Assembly (NCBI GenBank): GCA_004297625.1
Contig: SCTY01000071.1
Span: forward strand, 124,001 to 188,000
Length of the DNA stretch: 64,000 nt
Origin: Betaproteobacteria bacterium
GTDB taxonomy: Bacteria > Pseudomonadota > Gammaproteobacteria > Burkholderiales > SG8-39
Reading direction: 5' to 3'
Under the pieces are notes generated by a model. It did not search any database. It saw nothing but the letters and a program-made list of their open reading frames with translations, and was not told where the DNA came from. This document shows, piece by piece, positions 25,802 to 35,458 of the stretch (its first letter is position 1; each line of letters starts with the position of its first letter). The translations under genes and the position numbers were made by a program.

Positions 25802-27871
25802 TTAATTGAGTTCGATGACGATGTTGCCGGCGGCATCGAGCTCGGCGCGGGCGCCGGGCGGCACGACGCAGGTGGCGTCGTACTCCTCGACGATGAGCGG
25901 GCCGCTGCGCGGCTTGGCGAGATCGGAGCGCCGCAGCACCGGCGTTTCGATCCACGAGCCGAAGTAGGCTAGGCGCGGCGCGGGCGGCGTGGGCTCGGCA
26001 CGGCTCGCGCGCACGCGCTCGGGAACGCTCGGCCCCGTGCGCACGCCTTGCCCGACGACCTGGATGGACACCAGCTCCACCGGTTCGTCGGCGCCGGCGC
26101 GATGCCCGTAGGTCCTCTCGTGCTCGCGCGCGAACGCTTCCTCGAGATACGCGAGGTCGAGAGCGCCTTCGGGCACCGGCACGGTGAGCTCGTAGGTCTG
26201 GCCGTGGTAATGCAGCGCCGCCGCGCGGCGGATCTTTCTTTTGTCCGGACCGAAGCCTTCGGCCGCGAGCTGCTCGATCGCTTGGTTCGCGAGCTCGTCC
26301 CAGGCGCGCTCGATCTCGAGCCGATCGGACTTGCGCAGCAGGCGGCGCAGCGTGCGCGCGTAATGATGCTCGACGTCGGCGTAGAGCAGGCCGAAGGAGG
26401 AAAAAAGCCCCGCCGAGGGCGGCACGACGATGCGCTTCATCCCCAGCGCCGCCGCCATGCCGCAGGCGAACACCGGGCCGTTGCCGCCAAAGGCGAACAG
26501 CGCGAACTCGCGCGGATCGCGCCCGCGCTCGGTGGACACCGCCTTGATGGCGCGGATCATGTTCGACGCCGCGATGAGGTGCGCGCCGTGCGCCGCTTTT
26601 TCCAGCGGCATGCCAAGTGGAGCGGCGATCTTGTGCGCAAACACCCTCTTGGTTTTTTCTGCGTTGAGCTTGAGTGCGCCGCCGACGAGATGGCGCGGAT
26701 TGATGTAGCCGAGGAGCAGGTTTGCGTCCGTCACGGTGGGCGTCTCGCCGCCCTGGTCGTAGCACACCGGGCCGGGCGAAGCGCCCGCGCTCTCGGGTCC
26801 GATCTGAAGAGCGCCCGCCGGATCGATCCACACCAGCGAGCCGCCCCCGGCGCCGACTTCCGCGAGATCGATGGCGGGCACCTTCAGCGTGTAGCCCGCG
26901 CCGGTGAGCAGGCGCGAGCCGATCATGATTCCCGCGCCCACCGAGTATTCCTGGGCGCGCGTCACATGGCCATCCTCGACGATCGACGCCTTGGCGGTGG
27001 TGCCGCCCATGTCGAAGGTGATGATGCGCGCGAGGTCCTTGGCGCGCGCCAGTGCCTGCGCCCCCACCACGCCGCCCGCCGGCCCGGACTCGATGATGTG
27101 CATCGGCCGCTCGACTGCGGCTGCGTCCGTCGTAAGGCCGCCGTTCGACTGCATGAGGAGCAAGCGCGCCGGCACGCCGGCCTCGTCGAGGCCCTTGCGC
27201 AGCGCCTTGAGGTAGCTCGCGACGATCGGCATTACGTATGCGTTCACCACCGTCGTCGAGGTGCGCTCGTACTCCTTGATCTCCGGTAGCACTTCGCAGG
27301 AAACCGAGCAGGCGACACCGGGAGCCTTTGCGCGAATCAGGTCCCGAATTATTTTTTCGTGAGCTGGATTCGCATACGAATGCAGCAGGCAGACGGCGAT
27401 GGCCTCGACCTTCTCGGCAAGCAGGGTGTCGACCGCGCGCTCGGCGTCGCGCGGATCGAGCCCACGCTCGACGTTGCCGTGGGCGTCGATGCGCTCGTCC
27501 ACCACCTGGCGCAGATAGCGCTCGACGAGCGGCGCGGGCTTCGTCCAGCCGATGTCGTACATGCGCGGCATGCGCAGCGTGCGGATCTCGAGCACGTCGC
27601 GGAAGCCCTTGGTGGTGATGAGCCCGGTCTTCGCGCCCTTATGCTCGAGGATCGCGTTCGAGGCCACGGTGGTGCCGTGGCGCAGCTCCGCGATCGCGTC
27701 GCCGCGCAGGCCGGTCTCGCGGAACACCTCGGCGAGGCCGTCTACGATCGCCTGCGCGTAGTTCTCGACGCTCGAGGAGATCTTCTTGGTGTGGATGCTG
27801 CCATCGTCGCCGAGCAGCACGATGTCGGTAAAGGTGCCGCCGACGTCGACACCAACGCGATAGGTCGTCAC
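25802..27871 (-). CDS. hydantoinase/oxoprolinase subunit A (HyuA family)
   Basis: A 689-residue HyuA-type ATP-dependent hydrolase subunit. The N-terminal phosphate loop VGVDVGGTFTDIVLL is followed by LRHGTTVASNAILEHKGAKT, the central MQSNGGLTTDAAAVE, ESGPAGGVVGA and the second ATP motif ITFDMGGTTAKASIV; the adenosine segment is ALFAFGGNGPVFAC. These enzymes open hydantoin, oxoproline or related cyclic amides, or carboxylate ketones, using ATP. It is downstream of the B subunit in the same operon with a 1-bp overlap. Whether the true substrate is a hydantoin or, for example, acetone/acetophenone cannot be decided here. Confidence 0.92.
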   Translation of the reverse strand: MTTYRVGVDVGGTFTDIVLLGDDGSIHTKKISSSVENYAQAIVDGLAEVFRETGLRGDAIAELRHGTTVASNAILEHKGAKTGLITTKGFRDVLEIRTLRMPRMYDIGWTKPAPLVERYLRQVVDERIDAHGNVERGLDPRDAERAVDTLLAEKVEAIAVCLLHSYANPAHEKIIRDLIRAKAPGVACSVSCEVLPEIKEYERTSTTVVNAYVMPIVASYLKALRKGLDEAGVPARLLLMQSNGGLTTDAAAVERPMHIIESGPAGGVVGAQALARAKDLARIITFDMGGTTAKASIVEDGHVTRAQEYSVGAGIMIGSRLLTGAGYTLKVPAIDLAEVGAGGGSLVWIDPAGALQIGPESAGASPGPVCYDQGGETPTVTDANLLLGYINPRHLVGGALKLNAEKTKRVFAHKIAAPLGMPLEKAAHGAHLIAASNMIRAIKAVSTERGRDPREFALFAFGGNGPVFACGMAAALGMKRIVVPPSAGLFSSFGLLYADVEHHYARTLRRLLRKSDRLEIERAWDELANQAIEQLAAEGFGPDKRKIRRAAALHYHGQTYELTVPVPEGALDLAYLEEAFAREHERTYGHRAGADEPVELVSIQVVGQGVRTGPSVPERVRASRAEPTPPAPRLAYFGSWIETPVLRRSDLAKPRSGPLIVEEYDATCVVPPGARAELDAAGNIVIELN

Positions 27872-29661
27872 TAAGCCGCTTTTCGGGTTTGCGGAATCGG
27901 GTCTTCGCGCTGCACGGCGGGGACCTCTGTCCAGCCGCGCGCCGCGCGGATTTCCGCTCTTTTCTTGGTTGTTGCCGTTAAATCCAATTCTTTATTCACA
28001 ATCACTATGCCGTAGTCGAGCGATGCCTTGGCGGCCGAGAGCAGCTCGTTGCGCACGTCGCGCAGCACGGCCGCCGGGTCGCGCTCGAGCGGATCGCCCC
28101 AGCCGCCCGCGCCGGCGAGCACGTGGCGGAAGACGTCGCCGCGCCTTATCGTCATAGTGAACTTGCTCGGCAGCACGCGGTTCTCGCCGTCGGGATTGAG
28201 GTAATTCTCGGAAGGCATCCCCGGGTTTCCTCCATACAAGCCGAAGGGCCGGTGCGTGCGCCGGTCGGAGCGAACTTGCAGTATCGCTTCCTCCTCGAGG
28301 AACTTGTAATCGCGCCGGAACGGCACGCCGCCGCGGTATTTGCCGGCGCCCGCTTTGTCGGGCACGAACTCGTACGCGAGGAACTCGATCGGCTGCTCGG
28401 CCTCGGTCACCTCGATGGAATGCGACGCCATGTTGGCGAACATGTGCGAGTTGCCGTCGAGGCCGTCCGCCCAAGGCCGCGCGCCCCAGGCGCCGCAGGT
28501 GAAATCCACGTAGATGAAGGGCTTTCGCTCGGCGTCGTACCCACCGATCGAGACGCCGGTGTTGCCGCCGTCGCCCGCGGCCTTCACCTTGTCCGGCAGC
28601 ATCATCGCCAGCGCGCCGAACATGCAGTCGGTCATGCGAAACCCGGTGAGGCCGCGCGCCGCGCAGGCCGCGGGAAGCACGCCGTTTCCCACGGTGCCGG
28701 GCGGGCAGATCACTTCGATGGCGCGGAACACCCCTTCGTTGTTCGGGATTCCCTGCGGCAGAACCGAGCGCACGCCGGTGTAAGCCGCGGCCTTGGTGAA
28801 CGAAAGGGTGTTGTTGATCGCGCCCTTCACCTGCGGGTGCGTGCCGGTCCAGTCGACCACCATGTGCCCGCCCTGCTTGCGGATGGTGACAAAAAGCCGG
28901 ATCGGCTTGCCGTAATCCACGCCGTCGTCGTCGATCCAGTCCTCGAAGCTCCAAACGCCGTCGGGCAGCTTCTCGAGCGCGGCGCGCGTCAGCCGCTCGG
29001 CGTAATCGATGGTCTCGCGCATGTACGCCGCGGTCTGCTCGGCGCCGTATTTCGCGACCAGCTCGGCGAACTGCTTCTCCGCGATGTGGCAGGCGGCGAG
29101 CTGCGCGCGCAGGTCGCCGAACACCTTCACCGGCAGGCGCACGTTCTTCTCGATGAAGGTCATCAGCGTCTTGTTGATCTTGCCCGCCTCGTACATCTTC
29201 ATCGGCGCGATGCGCAGGCCCTCGGCGTAGATCTCGGTCGAGTCGGAGGCATTCGAGCCGGCGACGCGCCCGCCGACGTCGGTGTGGTGGCACACCGTGC
29301 AGGCGAACGCGAGCCGCTTGCCCTCGTGGAAAAGCGGCTTGAGCACGAAGATGTCCGGCAGGTGCATGCCGCCGTCGAACGGGTCGTTCATGATGAACAC
29401 GTCGCCCGGCTGCATGTCGTCGCGGAAATGGCGCATGATCGATTGCATCGCGGTCGGCACCGATCCCAGATGCCCCGGCAGCGTGAGCCCTTGTGCGACC
29501 AGCCGGCCTTCGGCGTCGGCGAAGCCGGTCGAGTAATCCATGTTGTCCTTCAGCACGCCGGAGTAGGTGGTGCGGAACACGGTAAGCGCCATCTCGTCCG
29601 CGATGGAAAAGATGGCGTTCTTGAAGAGCTCGAATCCGATCGGGTCACGTATCTCGGTCAT
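27871..29661 (-). CDS. hydantoinase/oxoprolinase subunit B (HyuB family)
   Basis: A 596-residue HyuB-type subunit, first gene of the minus-strand pair. Typical segments: DPIGFELFKNAIFSIADEMA at the N-terminus, DNMDYSTGFADAEGRLVAQG, FIMNDPFDGGMHLPDIFV (metal-binding region), the HHTDVGGRVAGS motif and KGAINNTLSFTKAAAYTGVR. The C-terminal part has FRRDYKF and a GGWGDPLERDPAAVLRDV ending, as in the family. Together with HyuA it forms the catalytic complex. The 320 bp upstream of its start (29662-29981) is shared with a divergent hydrolase operon and probably holds both promoters. Confidence 0.92.
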   Translation of the reverse strand: MTEIRDPIGFELFKNAIFSIADEMALTVFRTTYSGVLKDNMDYSTGFADAEGRLVAQGLTLPGHLGSVPTAMQSIMRHFRDDMQPGDVFIMNDPFDGGMHLPDIFVLKPLFHEGKRLAFACTVCHHTDVGGRVAGSNASDSTEIYAEGLRIAPMKMYEAGKINKTLMTFIEKNVRLPVKVFGDLRAQLAACHIAEKQFAELVAKYGAEQTAAYMRETIDYAERLTRAALEKLPDGVWSFEDWIDDDGVDYGKPIRLFVTIRKQGGHMVVDWTGTHPQVKGAINNTLSFTKAAAYTGVRSVLPQGIPNNEGVFRAIEVICPPGTVGNGVLPAACAARGLTGFRMTDCMFGALAMMLPDKVKAAGDGGNTGVSIGGYDAERKPFIYVDFTCGAWGARPWADGLDGNSHMFANMASHSIEVTEAEQPIEFLAYEFVPDKAGAGKYRGGVPFRRDYKFLEEEAILQVRSDRRTHRPFGLYGGNPGMPSENYLNPDGENRVLPSKFTMTIRRGDVFRHVLAGAGGWGDPLERDPAAVLRDVRNELLSAAKASLDYGIVIVNKELDLTATTKKRAEIRAARGWTEVPAVQREDPIPQTRKAA

Positions 29662-29981
29662 CGCTGCGAGTCTTCCTTAAATGAGGGCAGGGCCGTTCGT
29701 TCGCGGTCGCGCCGAAGCGGTCCAGTCCCTATTGTATTAGCAGTTTGTTGAGGTTCTATCGTTTCCGTGGTTGCCCTTGAAAAGTGCAGGTCGCGAAGCC
29801 GGGTTACGAATCTGCGGATCTGTTGCAGCCGGCATCGCGCCGCGAAGTTTCGCTAAGGACTCTGTCTGGCGCCTTCGTTGACACCCGTCGTTTCCTAGGT
29901 GACGATGGACTCAGTTCCGGCGAGGGAGGCGAGGTCGCCTCGAACACGTCTAGATTTCGAAGCCGATCAGGGAGAGCCGCA
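29662..29981. promoter_or_regulatory. 320-bp divergent intergenic region
   Basis: No convincing gene is seen; an in-frame leftward extension of the next gene to 29784 has unlikely composition. A perfect 16-nt palindrome GAGGCGA-GG-TCGCCTC lies at 29926-29941, about 40 bp before the hydrolase start, and could be an operator. The middle part (29720-29770) is relatively AT-rich, as promoters are. The region must serve both hyuB and the ABC transporter operon. Confidence 0.4.
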
Positions 29982-30788
29982 GTGCCACGAGCTGCACTCA
30001 AGGGAATCAATCTTTACTATGAAGAGCTCAACGCGGCGCCTTACTGGTTGAATCCACGCATACCGGTTCTGTTCATCCATGGGCTTTCCACTGACCACAC
30101 CATCTGGGCGAAGCAGGTCCCGGCCTTTGCCAACGAACGCCCTGTCGTTGTAGTGGATGTCCGGGGGCACGGGCGCTCGGACAAGCCCGACGGCGACGTG
30201 TACGAGATCGCCTACCATGTCGAAGATATGCTCGGGCTGCTGCGCTACCTGGGATTTCCCAAGACGCATGTCGTCGGTGTCTCCATGGGGGGGATGGTCG
30301 CGCAGCAGATGGCATTGCGCGCTCCGGAGCTGCTCGCTTCGATTTCGCTCGTCTGTTCCTCGTGCGAGCCGCCGAAGGAGGGGGCAACTCTCGAGTGGCG
30401 GCTCGGCGTCTTCGACAAGGCGCCTAACCTGGAGGGCTATTATGGGCCGGTGTTTCGGCGTGCCTTGGCTTCCAATGTGTCCGCAGAGATCCGTGACTAC
30501 CTCTACCAGCTGGCGATTCACAATCCGAGACCCATTCAGCGTACCGGAGTAATCGCCACCTTCAGCTATCGGGCTTGCGAGGAGATTCGCCGCATCACCG
30601 TTCCGACGTTGGTGGTAGCAGGCGAGAAAGACGGTTCGATACCCGCGCACCTCTCGGAGCAGCTCGCGGCTCGCATCCCGAATGCCCTGCTCGAGATCCT
30701 GCCCGAATGCGGTCATGCGCCGTACGTCGAAGCACCGGATGCGCTAAACCGAACGCTAAGTAAGTTCATCGCCCAATTGGAGAGATGA
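29982..30788 (+). CDS. alpha/beta hydrolase
   Basis: A 268-residue alpha/beta-fold hydrolase starting at GTG 29982, chosen for the GGGAG ribosome site 8-9 nt upstream. The oxyanion strand is LFIHGLSTDHTIW, followed by VVDVRGHGRSDKPDG; the nucleophile elbow is VVGVSMGGMVAQQMAL (Ser), the acid VVAGEKDGSIP (Asp) and the catalytic His in ECGHAPYVEAP. The closest-looking groups are 3-oxoadipate enol-lactonase and haloalkane/ester hydrolases. It is the first gene of a hydrolase-peptidase-ABC transporter operon and overlaps the M20 gene by 4 bp. Third codon positions here are less GC-rich than in flanking genes. Confidence 0.88.
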   Translation: MPRAALKGINLYYEELNAAPYWLNPRIPVLFIHGLSTDHTIWAKQVPAFANERPVVVVDVRGHGRSDKPDGDVYEIAYHVEDMLGLLRYLGFPKTHVVGVSMGGMVAQQMALRAPELLASISLVCSSCEPPKEGATLEWRLGVFDKAPNLEGYYGPVFRRALASNVSAEIRDYLYQLAIHNPRPIQRTGVIATFSYRACEEIRRITVPTLVVAGEKDGSIPAHLSEQLAARIPNALLEILPECGHAPYVEAPDALNRTLSKFIAQLER

Positions 30789-32071
30789 GAGTGGATATAG
30801 CCGAAATCGACCCACGCCGAGTCCTGGGTCAAGTGAGCGACGAGCAGGTTCTGGCGATCGAGCAGGCTGCGCTGCGCATTCCGAGCTCTGCCTTCGAGGA
30901 GCACAGGCTCGCCGACTACCTTGCCGGCTACATGTCCGGGTTCGGGATGGATGTCGAGATGATGGAGGTTGCACACCCGACCAAGCCGGGCAAGAGAAGC
31001 CGCCAGCCGATAGCTCGGCTCCGGGGTACTGGCGGCGGCGCCAGCCTGATGCTTAATGGCCACATGGATCCTGGTGTCGAAATGCCGGGCTGGACGGTCG
31101 ATCCCTATGGCGGCAAGTTCGAGGATGGCTGGGTGTGGGGCATGGGGGCGCACGACGACAAAGGCGGACTCGCGGCTGCGATCGCCGGCGTCGAGGCAAT
31201 TGTTCGTTCCGGCGTGCGACTCAAGGGCGACGTCCTCATTTGTCCGGTGGTGGCCCACAAGCTGGGCGGCGCTGGGACGCGGGCGTTGCTCCGCGCTGGG
31301 ATACGTACCGACTACTGCATCAACATGGAGCACTCAAACAACACCATCGCGAACGTGTGCGTTGGCGTCGTAATGGTGCGAATCCGCACCCGCACGCCGG
31401 ACCTGTTCTTCCGCTACAGCCGAGAGGCTAAGGCGAAGTACTTCAACGCCATCGAGCAGCAGTGCGAGATCGTGCGGCGAATCGGCCCTAGTCTGGAGCC
31501 GATCGCGCCCGGCGGATGGATGACCTTCACTCCGCATCCGGAGCTCCCCGGGTTCCCCACCCACACCTTCGACACGATTCATAAAGAGCATTACTACCAC
31601 CCGAACCATACCGGCATGACGAGCCGGGAATGCGAGATGACCCTCCAATTCCGAACAGTGCCCGGCCAGACGGTCGAGTCGCTCCGTACCGACCTTACGC
31701 GATTGCTGGAAGGCATTAAGCGTGACCATCCCGCTTTCGACTGCGAGATGTCGGTGCCGGCCACGGGCACCGAGGATTCGTGGAACCAGTCGCCGATGGA
31801 GTGCCCGAAGGGCAACCCCCTGGTAACGGCGCTCGCCGAAGGTCAGCGTGTCGCCTCCGGCGCCGCGCCGGTAGTAGGTGCGCATGGGCGCCTGGGCAAT
31901 GTTGGGGACGGGAACCTTACTGCGGCGCTCGGTATTCCTACCGTGCAATACGGCCCGGGGGATATCCGCATCTACAACGAATGGCCCACGCCCGACGAGC
32001 GCGTGCGGCTATCGGATTTGGTTACCGCGGCACGGGCTGTGACCTACGCGACCTGCCGGCTCTGCGGCTGA
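30785..32071 (+). CDS. M20-family peptidase/deacylase homologue with altered metal-site residues
   Basis: A 428-residue protein with M20 architecture (catalytic plus lid domain). First metal motif NGHMDPGVEMPGW and second GMGAHDDKGGLAAAIAG are present. However the usual Glu-Glu pair (DEExxG) is replaced by AHK in CPVVAHKLGGAGTR, and the C-terminal metal His (normally in AHxPDE) is missing in NEWPTPDERV. The third ligand may be Glu in INMEHSNN. So the base, a bridging ligand and one His are absent relative to DapE/ArgE-type enzymes. It may be inactive, bind ligands or use another mechanism. ATGA overlap with the upstream hydrolase; the ABC genes follow. Confidence 0.8.
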   Translation: MRVDIAEIDPRRVLGQVSDEQVLAIEQAALRIPSSAFEEHRLADYLAGYMSGFGMDVEMMEVAHPTKPGKRSRQPIARLRGTGGGASLMLNGHMDPGVEMPGWTVDPYGGKFEDGWVWGMGAHDDKGGLAAAIAGVEAIVRSGVRLKGDVLICPVVAHKLGGAGTRALLRAGIRTDYCINMEHSNNTIANVCVGVVMVRIRTRTPDLFFRYSREAKAKYFNAIEQQCEIVRRIGPSLEPIAPGGWMTFTPHPELPGFPTHTFDTIHKEHYYHPNHTGMTSRECEMTLQFRTVPGQTVESLRTDLTRLLEGIKRDHPAFDCEMSVPATGTEDSWNQSPMECPKGNPLVTALAEGQRVASGAAPVVGAHGRLGNVGDGNLTAALGIPTVQYGPGDIRIYNEWPTPDERVRLSDLVTAARAVTYATCRLCG

Positions 32072-32080
32072 AGGTAGTAC

Positions 32081-34120
32081 GTGCCGCAACTGCTCGACGT
32101 CAGCGGCCTCACGATTGAGGTTCGGGTTCGCGGACAGGTTTTCCCTGTCGTGCGCAACGTCGACTTATCGGTGGCAGCGGGCGAATCGCTTTGCATCGTA
32201 GGCGAGTCCGGTTGCGGCAAGTCCATGACCGCGCTCGGCATCATGAGATTGTTGCCGCGTGGTGCTTCACGCACCGTCCTGCGGCTTGGCTTCGATGGCG
32301 TAGATATCGCGCATCTCTCGCAAGGAGCGATGGAGGAGCTGCGAGGCCAGCGAATGTCGATGATCTTCCAGGATCCCAATACAGCATTCAATCCGTCCTA
32401 CACGATCGGCGATCAGCTGCAGGAGGTATGGCTTCGCCATAAGGGTGGCGGGCGCGATGCAGCACGGGCGCGAGCCGTCGAGCTCCTCGAACGCGTGGGG
32501 ATTGCTTCGGCGGCGAGGCGCCTCGGGCAATATCCCCACCAGCTCTCCGGCGGGCAGCGCCAGCGCGCCATGATCGCCATGGCGCTCATGTGCTCCCCGC
32601 AGCTTCTGATCGCTGACGAGCCGACGACCGCGCTCGACGTAACGGTCCAGGCGCAGGTTCTTCGCCTGCTGCGCGAGCTGCAGTCCGAACTAGGCTTGGC
32701 TTTGCTTCTCATCACGCACGATATCGGCGTTGTGGCCGCCATGGCCGACCGCGTTGCGGTGCTGTACGCAGGCGAAGTCGTTGAAACAGGACCAGTTCGG
32801 CATGTGCTGGATTCGCCGTGCCATCCCTACACGAAAGGGCTGCTCGATTGCCTGCCGCGCCCGGGCGCGGCGGCCCGCCGGCTAGTCACCATTCCGGGCA
32901 CCGTGCCCGTCCCAACGGATAGCCGCTCCGGTTGCGGCTTTGCCGGACGCTGTGCACTGATGGTCGACGACTGCCAGGTCGGCGCCGTAGCGCTCGAGGC
33001 GATCGACGGTGAGCGCGTGGTGCGCTGCCGTCGCTGGCGCCTCATGTCCGAGCTGCCGCTATCGACCTGCATGGAATCGGCGCCGGCGCGGTCATCGAAG
33101 GAGATGGGCCAGCCAATTCTTTTCACCGACGGTGTTACTCGGGACTTTCGCCTGAGCGGTGGTCTGTTCTCCGCGCCGCACTTCCTGCGCGCCGTGCGCG
33201 GTGTCTCCTTGCGCATGCGAGCCGGCGAGACGGTGGCGATTGTAGGTGAATCGGGCTGCGGCAAGACCACGCTCGCCCGCATCCTGCTCGGCCTGCTCGA
33301 CCAAAGCACAGGAGACGTGCGGCTCGACGGACGCCCGATCGCCGCGCTTGCCCGTCGCGCCGTGGCGCGGTTCGTGCAGCCGGTCTTCCAGGATCCCTAC
33401 GCCTCGCTGGCGCCGCATCGCCGCGTTGTCGATACGGTGGCGCGGCCGCTCGATGCGCTGGCCGTCGGCACGCGCTCGGCGCGCCGGCGCACGGCGCTAG
33501 ACACGCTCGCTCGGGTAGGCCTGCCGTCGCACCTCGCCGGGCGGCTGCCGGCCGAGCTGTCGGGCGGTCAATGCCAGCGTGTGGCGATCGCGCGCGCGCT
33601 AGTGCTGAAGCCGCCGATCCTGGTTTGCGACGAGCCGACCTCGTCACTCGATGTCTCGGTGCAGGCGCAGATCCTCAATTTGCTGAGCGACCTCAAGGAC
33701 GAGTTCGGCCTGTGCGTGCTGCTCATCACTCACAATCTCGCCGTGGTCGAGCATCTGGCCGACCGCGTGGTAGTGATGTATCTCGGCCGCATCGTCGAAG
33801 AAGGGCCGGTTGACGAGGTGTTGCGACGGCCGCGCCATCCCTATACACGGCTGTTGCTATCCTCGGTGCTGCGTCCGGACATTCGCGGTGGCGGACTCGC
33901 GGTCGTCGACCGTGATGAGTCCTTTCCCGACCCGCTCAACCCGCCACCGGGCTGTGCTTTCCACCCGCGCTGCCCGAAGGCGAGCGCGGTGTGCCGGAGC
34001 CAGGATCCGGCGACGAGGACGGTGAGCCCGGTTTCGTTTGCGTGTCATCATCCGGATCACGTGGCGCCGGCCGACAGAACCGCCGAACGAGAGGAAAAAA
34101 GAAATGTCCGAGCCCTCTGA
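32081..34120 (+). CDS. fused double-ATPase subunit of a dipeptide/oligopeptide ABC transporter (DppD-DppF fusion)
   Basis: A 679-residue protein joining two Opp/Dpp-type ATPases that are normally separate. Half one: Walker A VGESGCGKSMTA, signature LSGGQRQRAMIAMAL, Walker B LLIADEPTTALD and the cysteine-rich tail GCGFAGRCALMVDDC. Half two starts near residue 345: Walker A VGESGCGKTTLARIL, signature LSGGQCQRVAIARAL, Walker B ILVCDEPTSSLDVS, and a second tail GCAFHPRCPKASAVC. It powers the permeases at 36977 and 37899. The start is GTG 32081. The 3' end overlaps the amidase gene by 17 bp. Confidence 0.93.
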   Translation: MPQLLDVSGLTIEVRVRGQVFPVVRNVDLSVAAGESLCIVGESGCGKSMTALGIMRLLPRGASRTVLRLGFDGVDIAHLSQGAMEELRGQRMSMIFQDPNTAFNPSYTIGDQLQEVWLRHKGGGRDAARARAVELLERVGIASAARRLGQYPHQLSGGQRQRAMIAMALMCSPQLLIADEPTTALDVTVQAQVLRLLRELQSELGLALLLITHDIGVVAAMADRVAVLYAGEVVETGPVRHVLDSPCHPYTKGLLDCLPRPGAAARRLVTIPGTVPVPTDSRSGCGFAGRCALMVDDCQVGAVALEAIDGERVVRCRRWRLMSELPLSTCMESAPARSSKEMGQPILFTDGVTRDFRLSGGLFSAPHFLRAVRGVSLRMRAGETVAIVGESGCGKTTLARILLGLLDQSTGDVRLDGRPIAALARRAVARFVQPVFQDPYASLAPHRRVVDTVARPLDALAVGTRSARRRTALDTLARVGLPSHLAGRLPAELSGGQCQRVAIARALVLKPPILVCDEPTSSLDVSVQAQILNLLSDLKDEFGLCVLLITHNLAVVEHLADRVVVMYLGRIVEEGPVDEVLRRPRHPYTRLLLSSVLRPDIRGGGLAVVDRDESFPDPLNPPPGCAFHPRCPKASAVCRSQDPATRTVSPVSFACHHPDHVAPADRTAEREEKRNVRAL

Positions 34121-35408
34121 CCTTAGCGCCTGCGATGCCCTCGAGCTCATGCGCCAGCGCAAGCTGTCGGCGGTAGAGCTTGTTCGATCCTGCCTTGCGC
34201 GCATCGAGGCGCTGGAGCCGACGATCATCGCGTGGACCTTCCTCGACGCAGACGGCGCCCTCAGGCGCGCCGGGCGGCTCGATGCGAAGGAACCCCAAGG
34301 CGCGCTTCACGGCCTTCCGATCGGCGTGAAGGATCTGATCGACACCGCCGACATGCCAACCGAGTACGGTTGCCCGGAGATCTTCAAAGGCTGGCGCCCG
34401 ATCGCCGACGCGGCCTGCGTCACCGTCGCGAAGAAGGCAGACGGCATTATCCTCGGCAAGACAGTCACCCAGGCGTTCGGCTGCGGCGCGGTGGTCAAGA
34501 CCGCCAATCCGCTCAACCCGGATCATACGGCCGGGGGCTCATCGGCCGGGTCGGCCGCCGCGGTCGCGGCTCGCATGTCACCGCTGGCGCTCGGCTCGCA
34601 ATCGGCGAGTTCGCTCATCCGGCCGGCCTCCTACAACGGGCTCATCGGTATGCGCCCGTCTATGAACCTCATCAATGGCGCCGGCTTCAAGTACTTCAAC
34701 GGCTCGTTCGACACCATCGGCCTGGTAGCGCGTACCGTGGATGACGTCGAGCTGATGTGGACTTCGCAGGTCGGCATACGGTTCGAGCGGGGCACCCTTC
34801 CCAAGCGCACGCCGCGTTTTGCCATCTGCCGGCCACCCTGGCTCGATAAAGCCGAACCGTCCGCGCACGCAGCCATCGACGCGGCCGAGCGCAAGCTCGC
34901 AGGGGCAGGCGCCGAAGTGCGCGAGCTTGTCCTCCCCGACAGCTACCGCGGACTCGTGGAGGCGCACGAGAAAATGCAGGAGTTCGAGGCCGCGCGCTCG
35001 TACGCGTGGGAATACGAGAATCACCGCGACGCCCTGGACCCCAAGGTGATTGCGATCATCGAGGCGGGCCTCGCGCTGCCGTTCGAGAAGTATCTCGAGT
35101 ACACGCGGCTCGCACAACGCGCGCGCACCGAGTTCCCGGCACTACTGGGGAACTCCGACTGCATCCTCACTGCAGCTGCGCCAGGCGAGGCCCCGAAGGG
35201 TTGGCGGGCGCTAGGCGAGCGCTTTACAACGATGGGCGACACCACGCAGAGCCGTGCCTGGACCCTGCTGCACTTGCCCGTGGTGAGCGTTCCGTGTCAC
35301 CGCGGCGCGAACGGCTTGCCGGTGGGCGTCCAGCTCATCGGGCCCTTCGGTGACGATTTGCATCTGCTCCACGTGGCGCGCTGGGCAGAGAGCGCTTGCC
35401 GAGGCTGA
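34104..35408 (+). CDS. amidase signature family hydrolase
   Basis: A 434-residue amidase; ATG 34104 is preceded by GAGAGGAA. The Ser-cisSer-Lys triad is recognisable: Lys in LPIGVKDLIDTADMPT, cis-Ser in TAGGSSAGSAAAVAA and the nucleophile in GSQSASSLIRPASYNG, the form seen in many catabolic amidases rather than GatA. It would hydrolyse an amide to acid and ammonia. Encoded inside the peptide transporter operon between the ATPase and the binding protein, it probably acts on the imported compound together with the hydrolase at 29982. Substrate unknown. Confidence 0.88.
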   Translation: MSEPSDLSACDALELMRQRKLSAVELVRSCLARIEALEPTIIAWTFLDADGALRRAGRLDAKEPQGALHGLPIGVKDLIDTADMPTEYGCPEIFKGWRPIADAACVTVAKKADGIILGKTVTQAFGCGAVVKTANPLNPDHTAGGSSAGSAAAVAARMSPLALGSQSASSLIRPASYNGLIGMRPSMNLINGAGFKYFNGSFDTIGLVARTVDDVELMWTSQVGIRFERGTLPKRTPRFAICRPPWLDKAEPSAHAAIDAAERKLAGAGAEVRELVLPDSYRGLVEAHEKMQEFEAARSYAWEYENHRDALDPKVIAIIEAGLALPFEKYLEYTRLAQRARTEFPALLGNSDCILTAAAPGEAPKGWRALGERFTTMGDTTQSRAWTLLHLPVVSVPCHRGANGLPVGVQLIGPFGDDLHLLHVARWAESACRG

Positions 35409-35458
35409 TTTGACCGCGACAATATCACTATCAGGCAACCAAGGGGAGGGAATGAACC

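Noticed and set aside
29784..29981. Upstream extension of the alpha/beta hydrolase by 66 residues
   Set aside because: The extra residues resemble no hydrolase N-terminus and GTG 29982 has a good ribosome site directly upstream.
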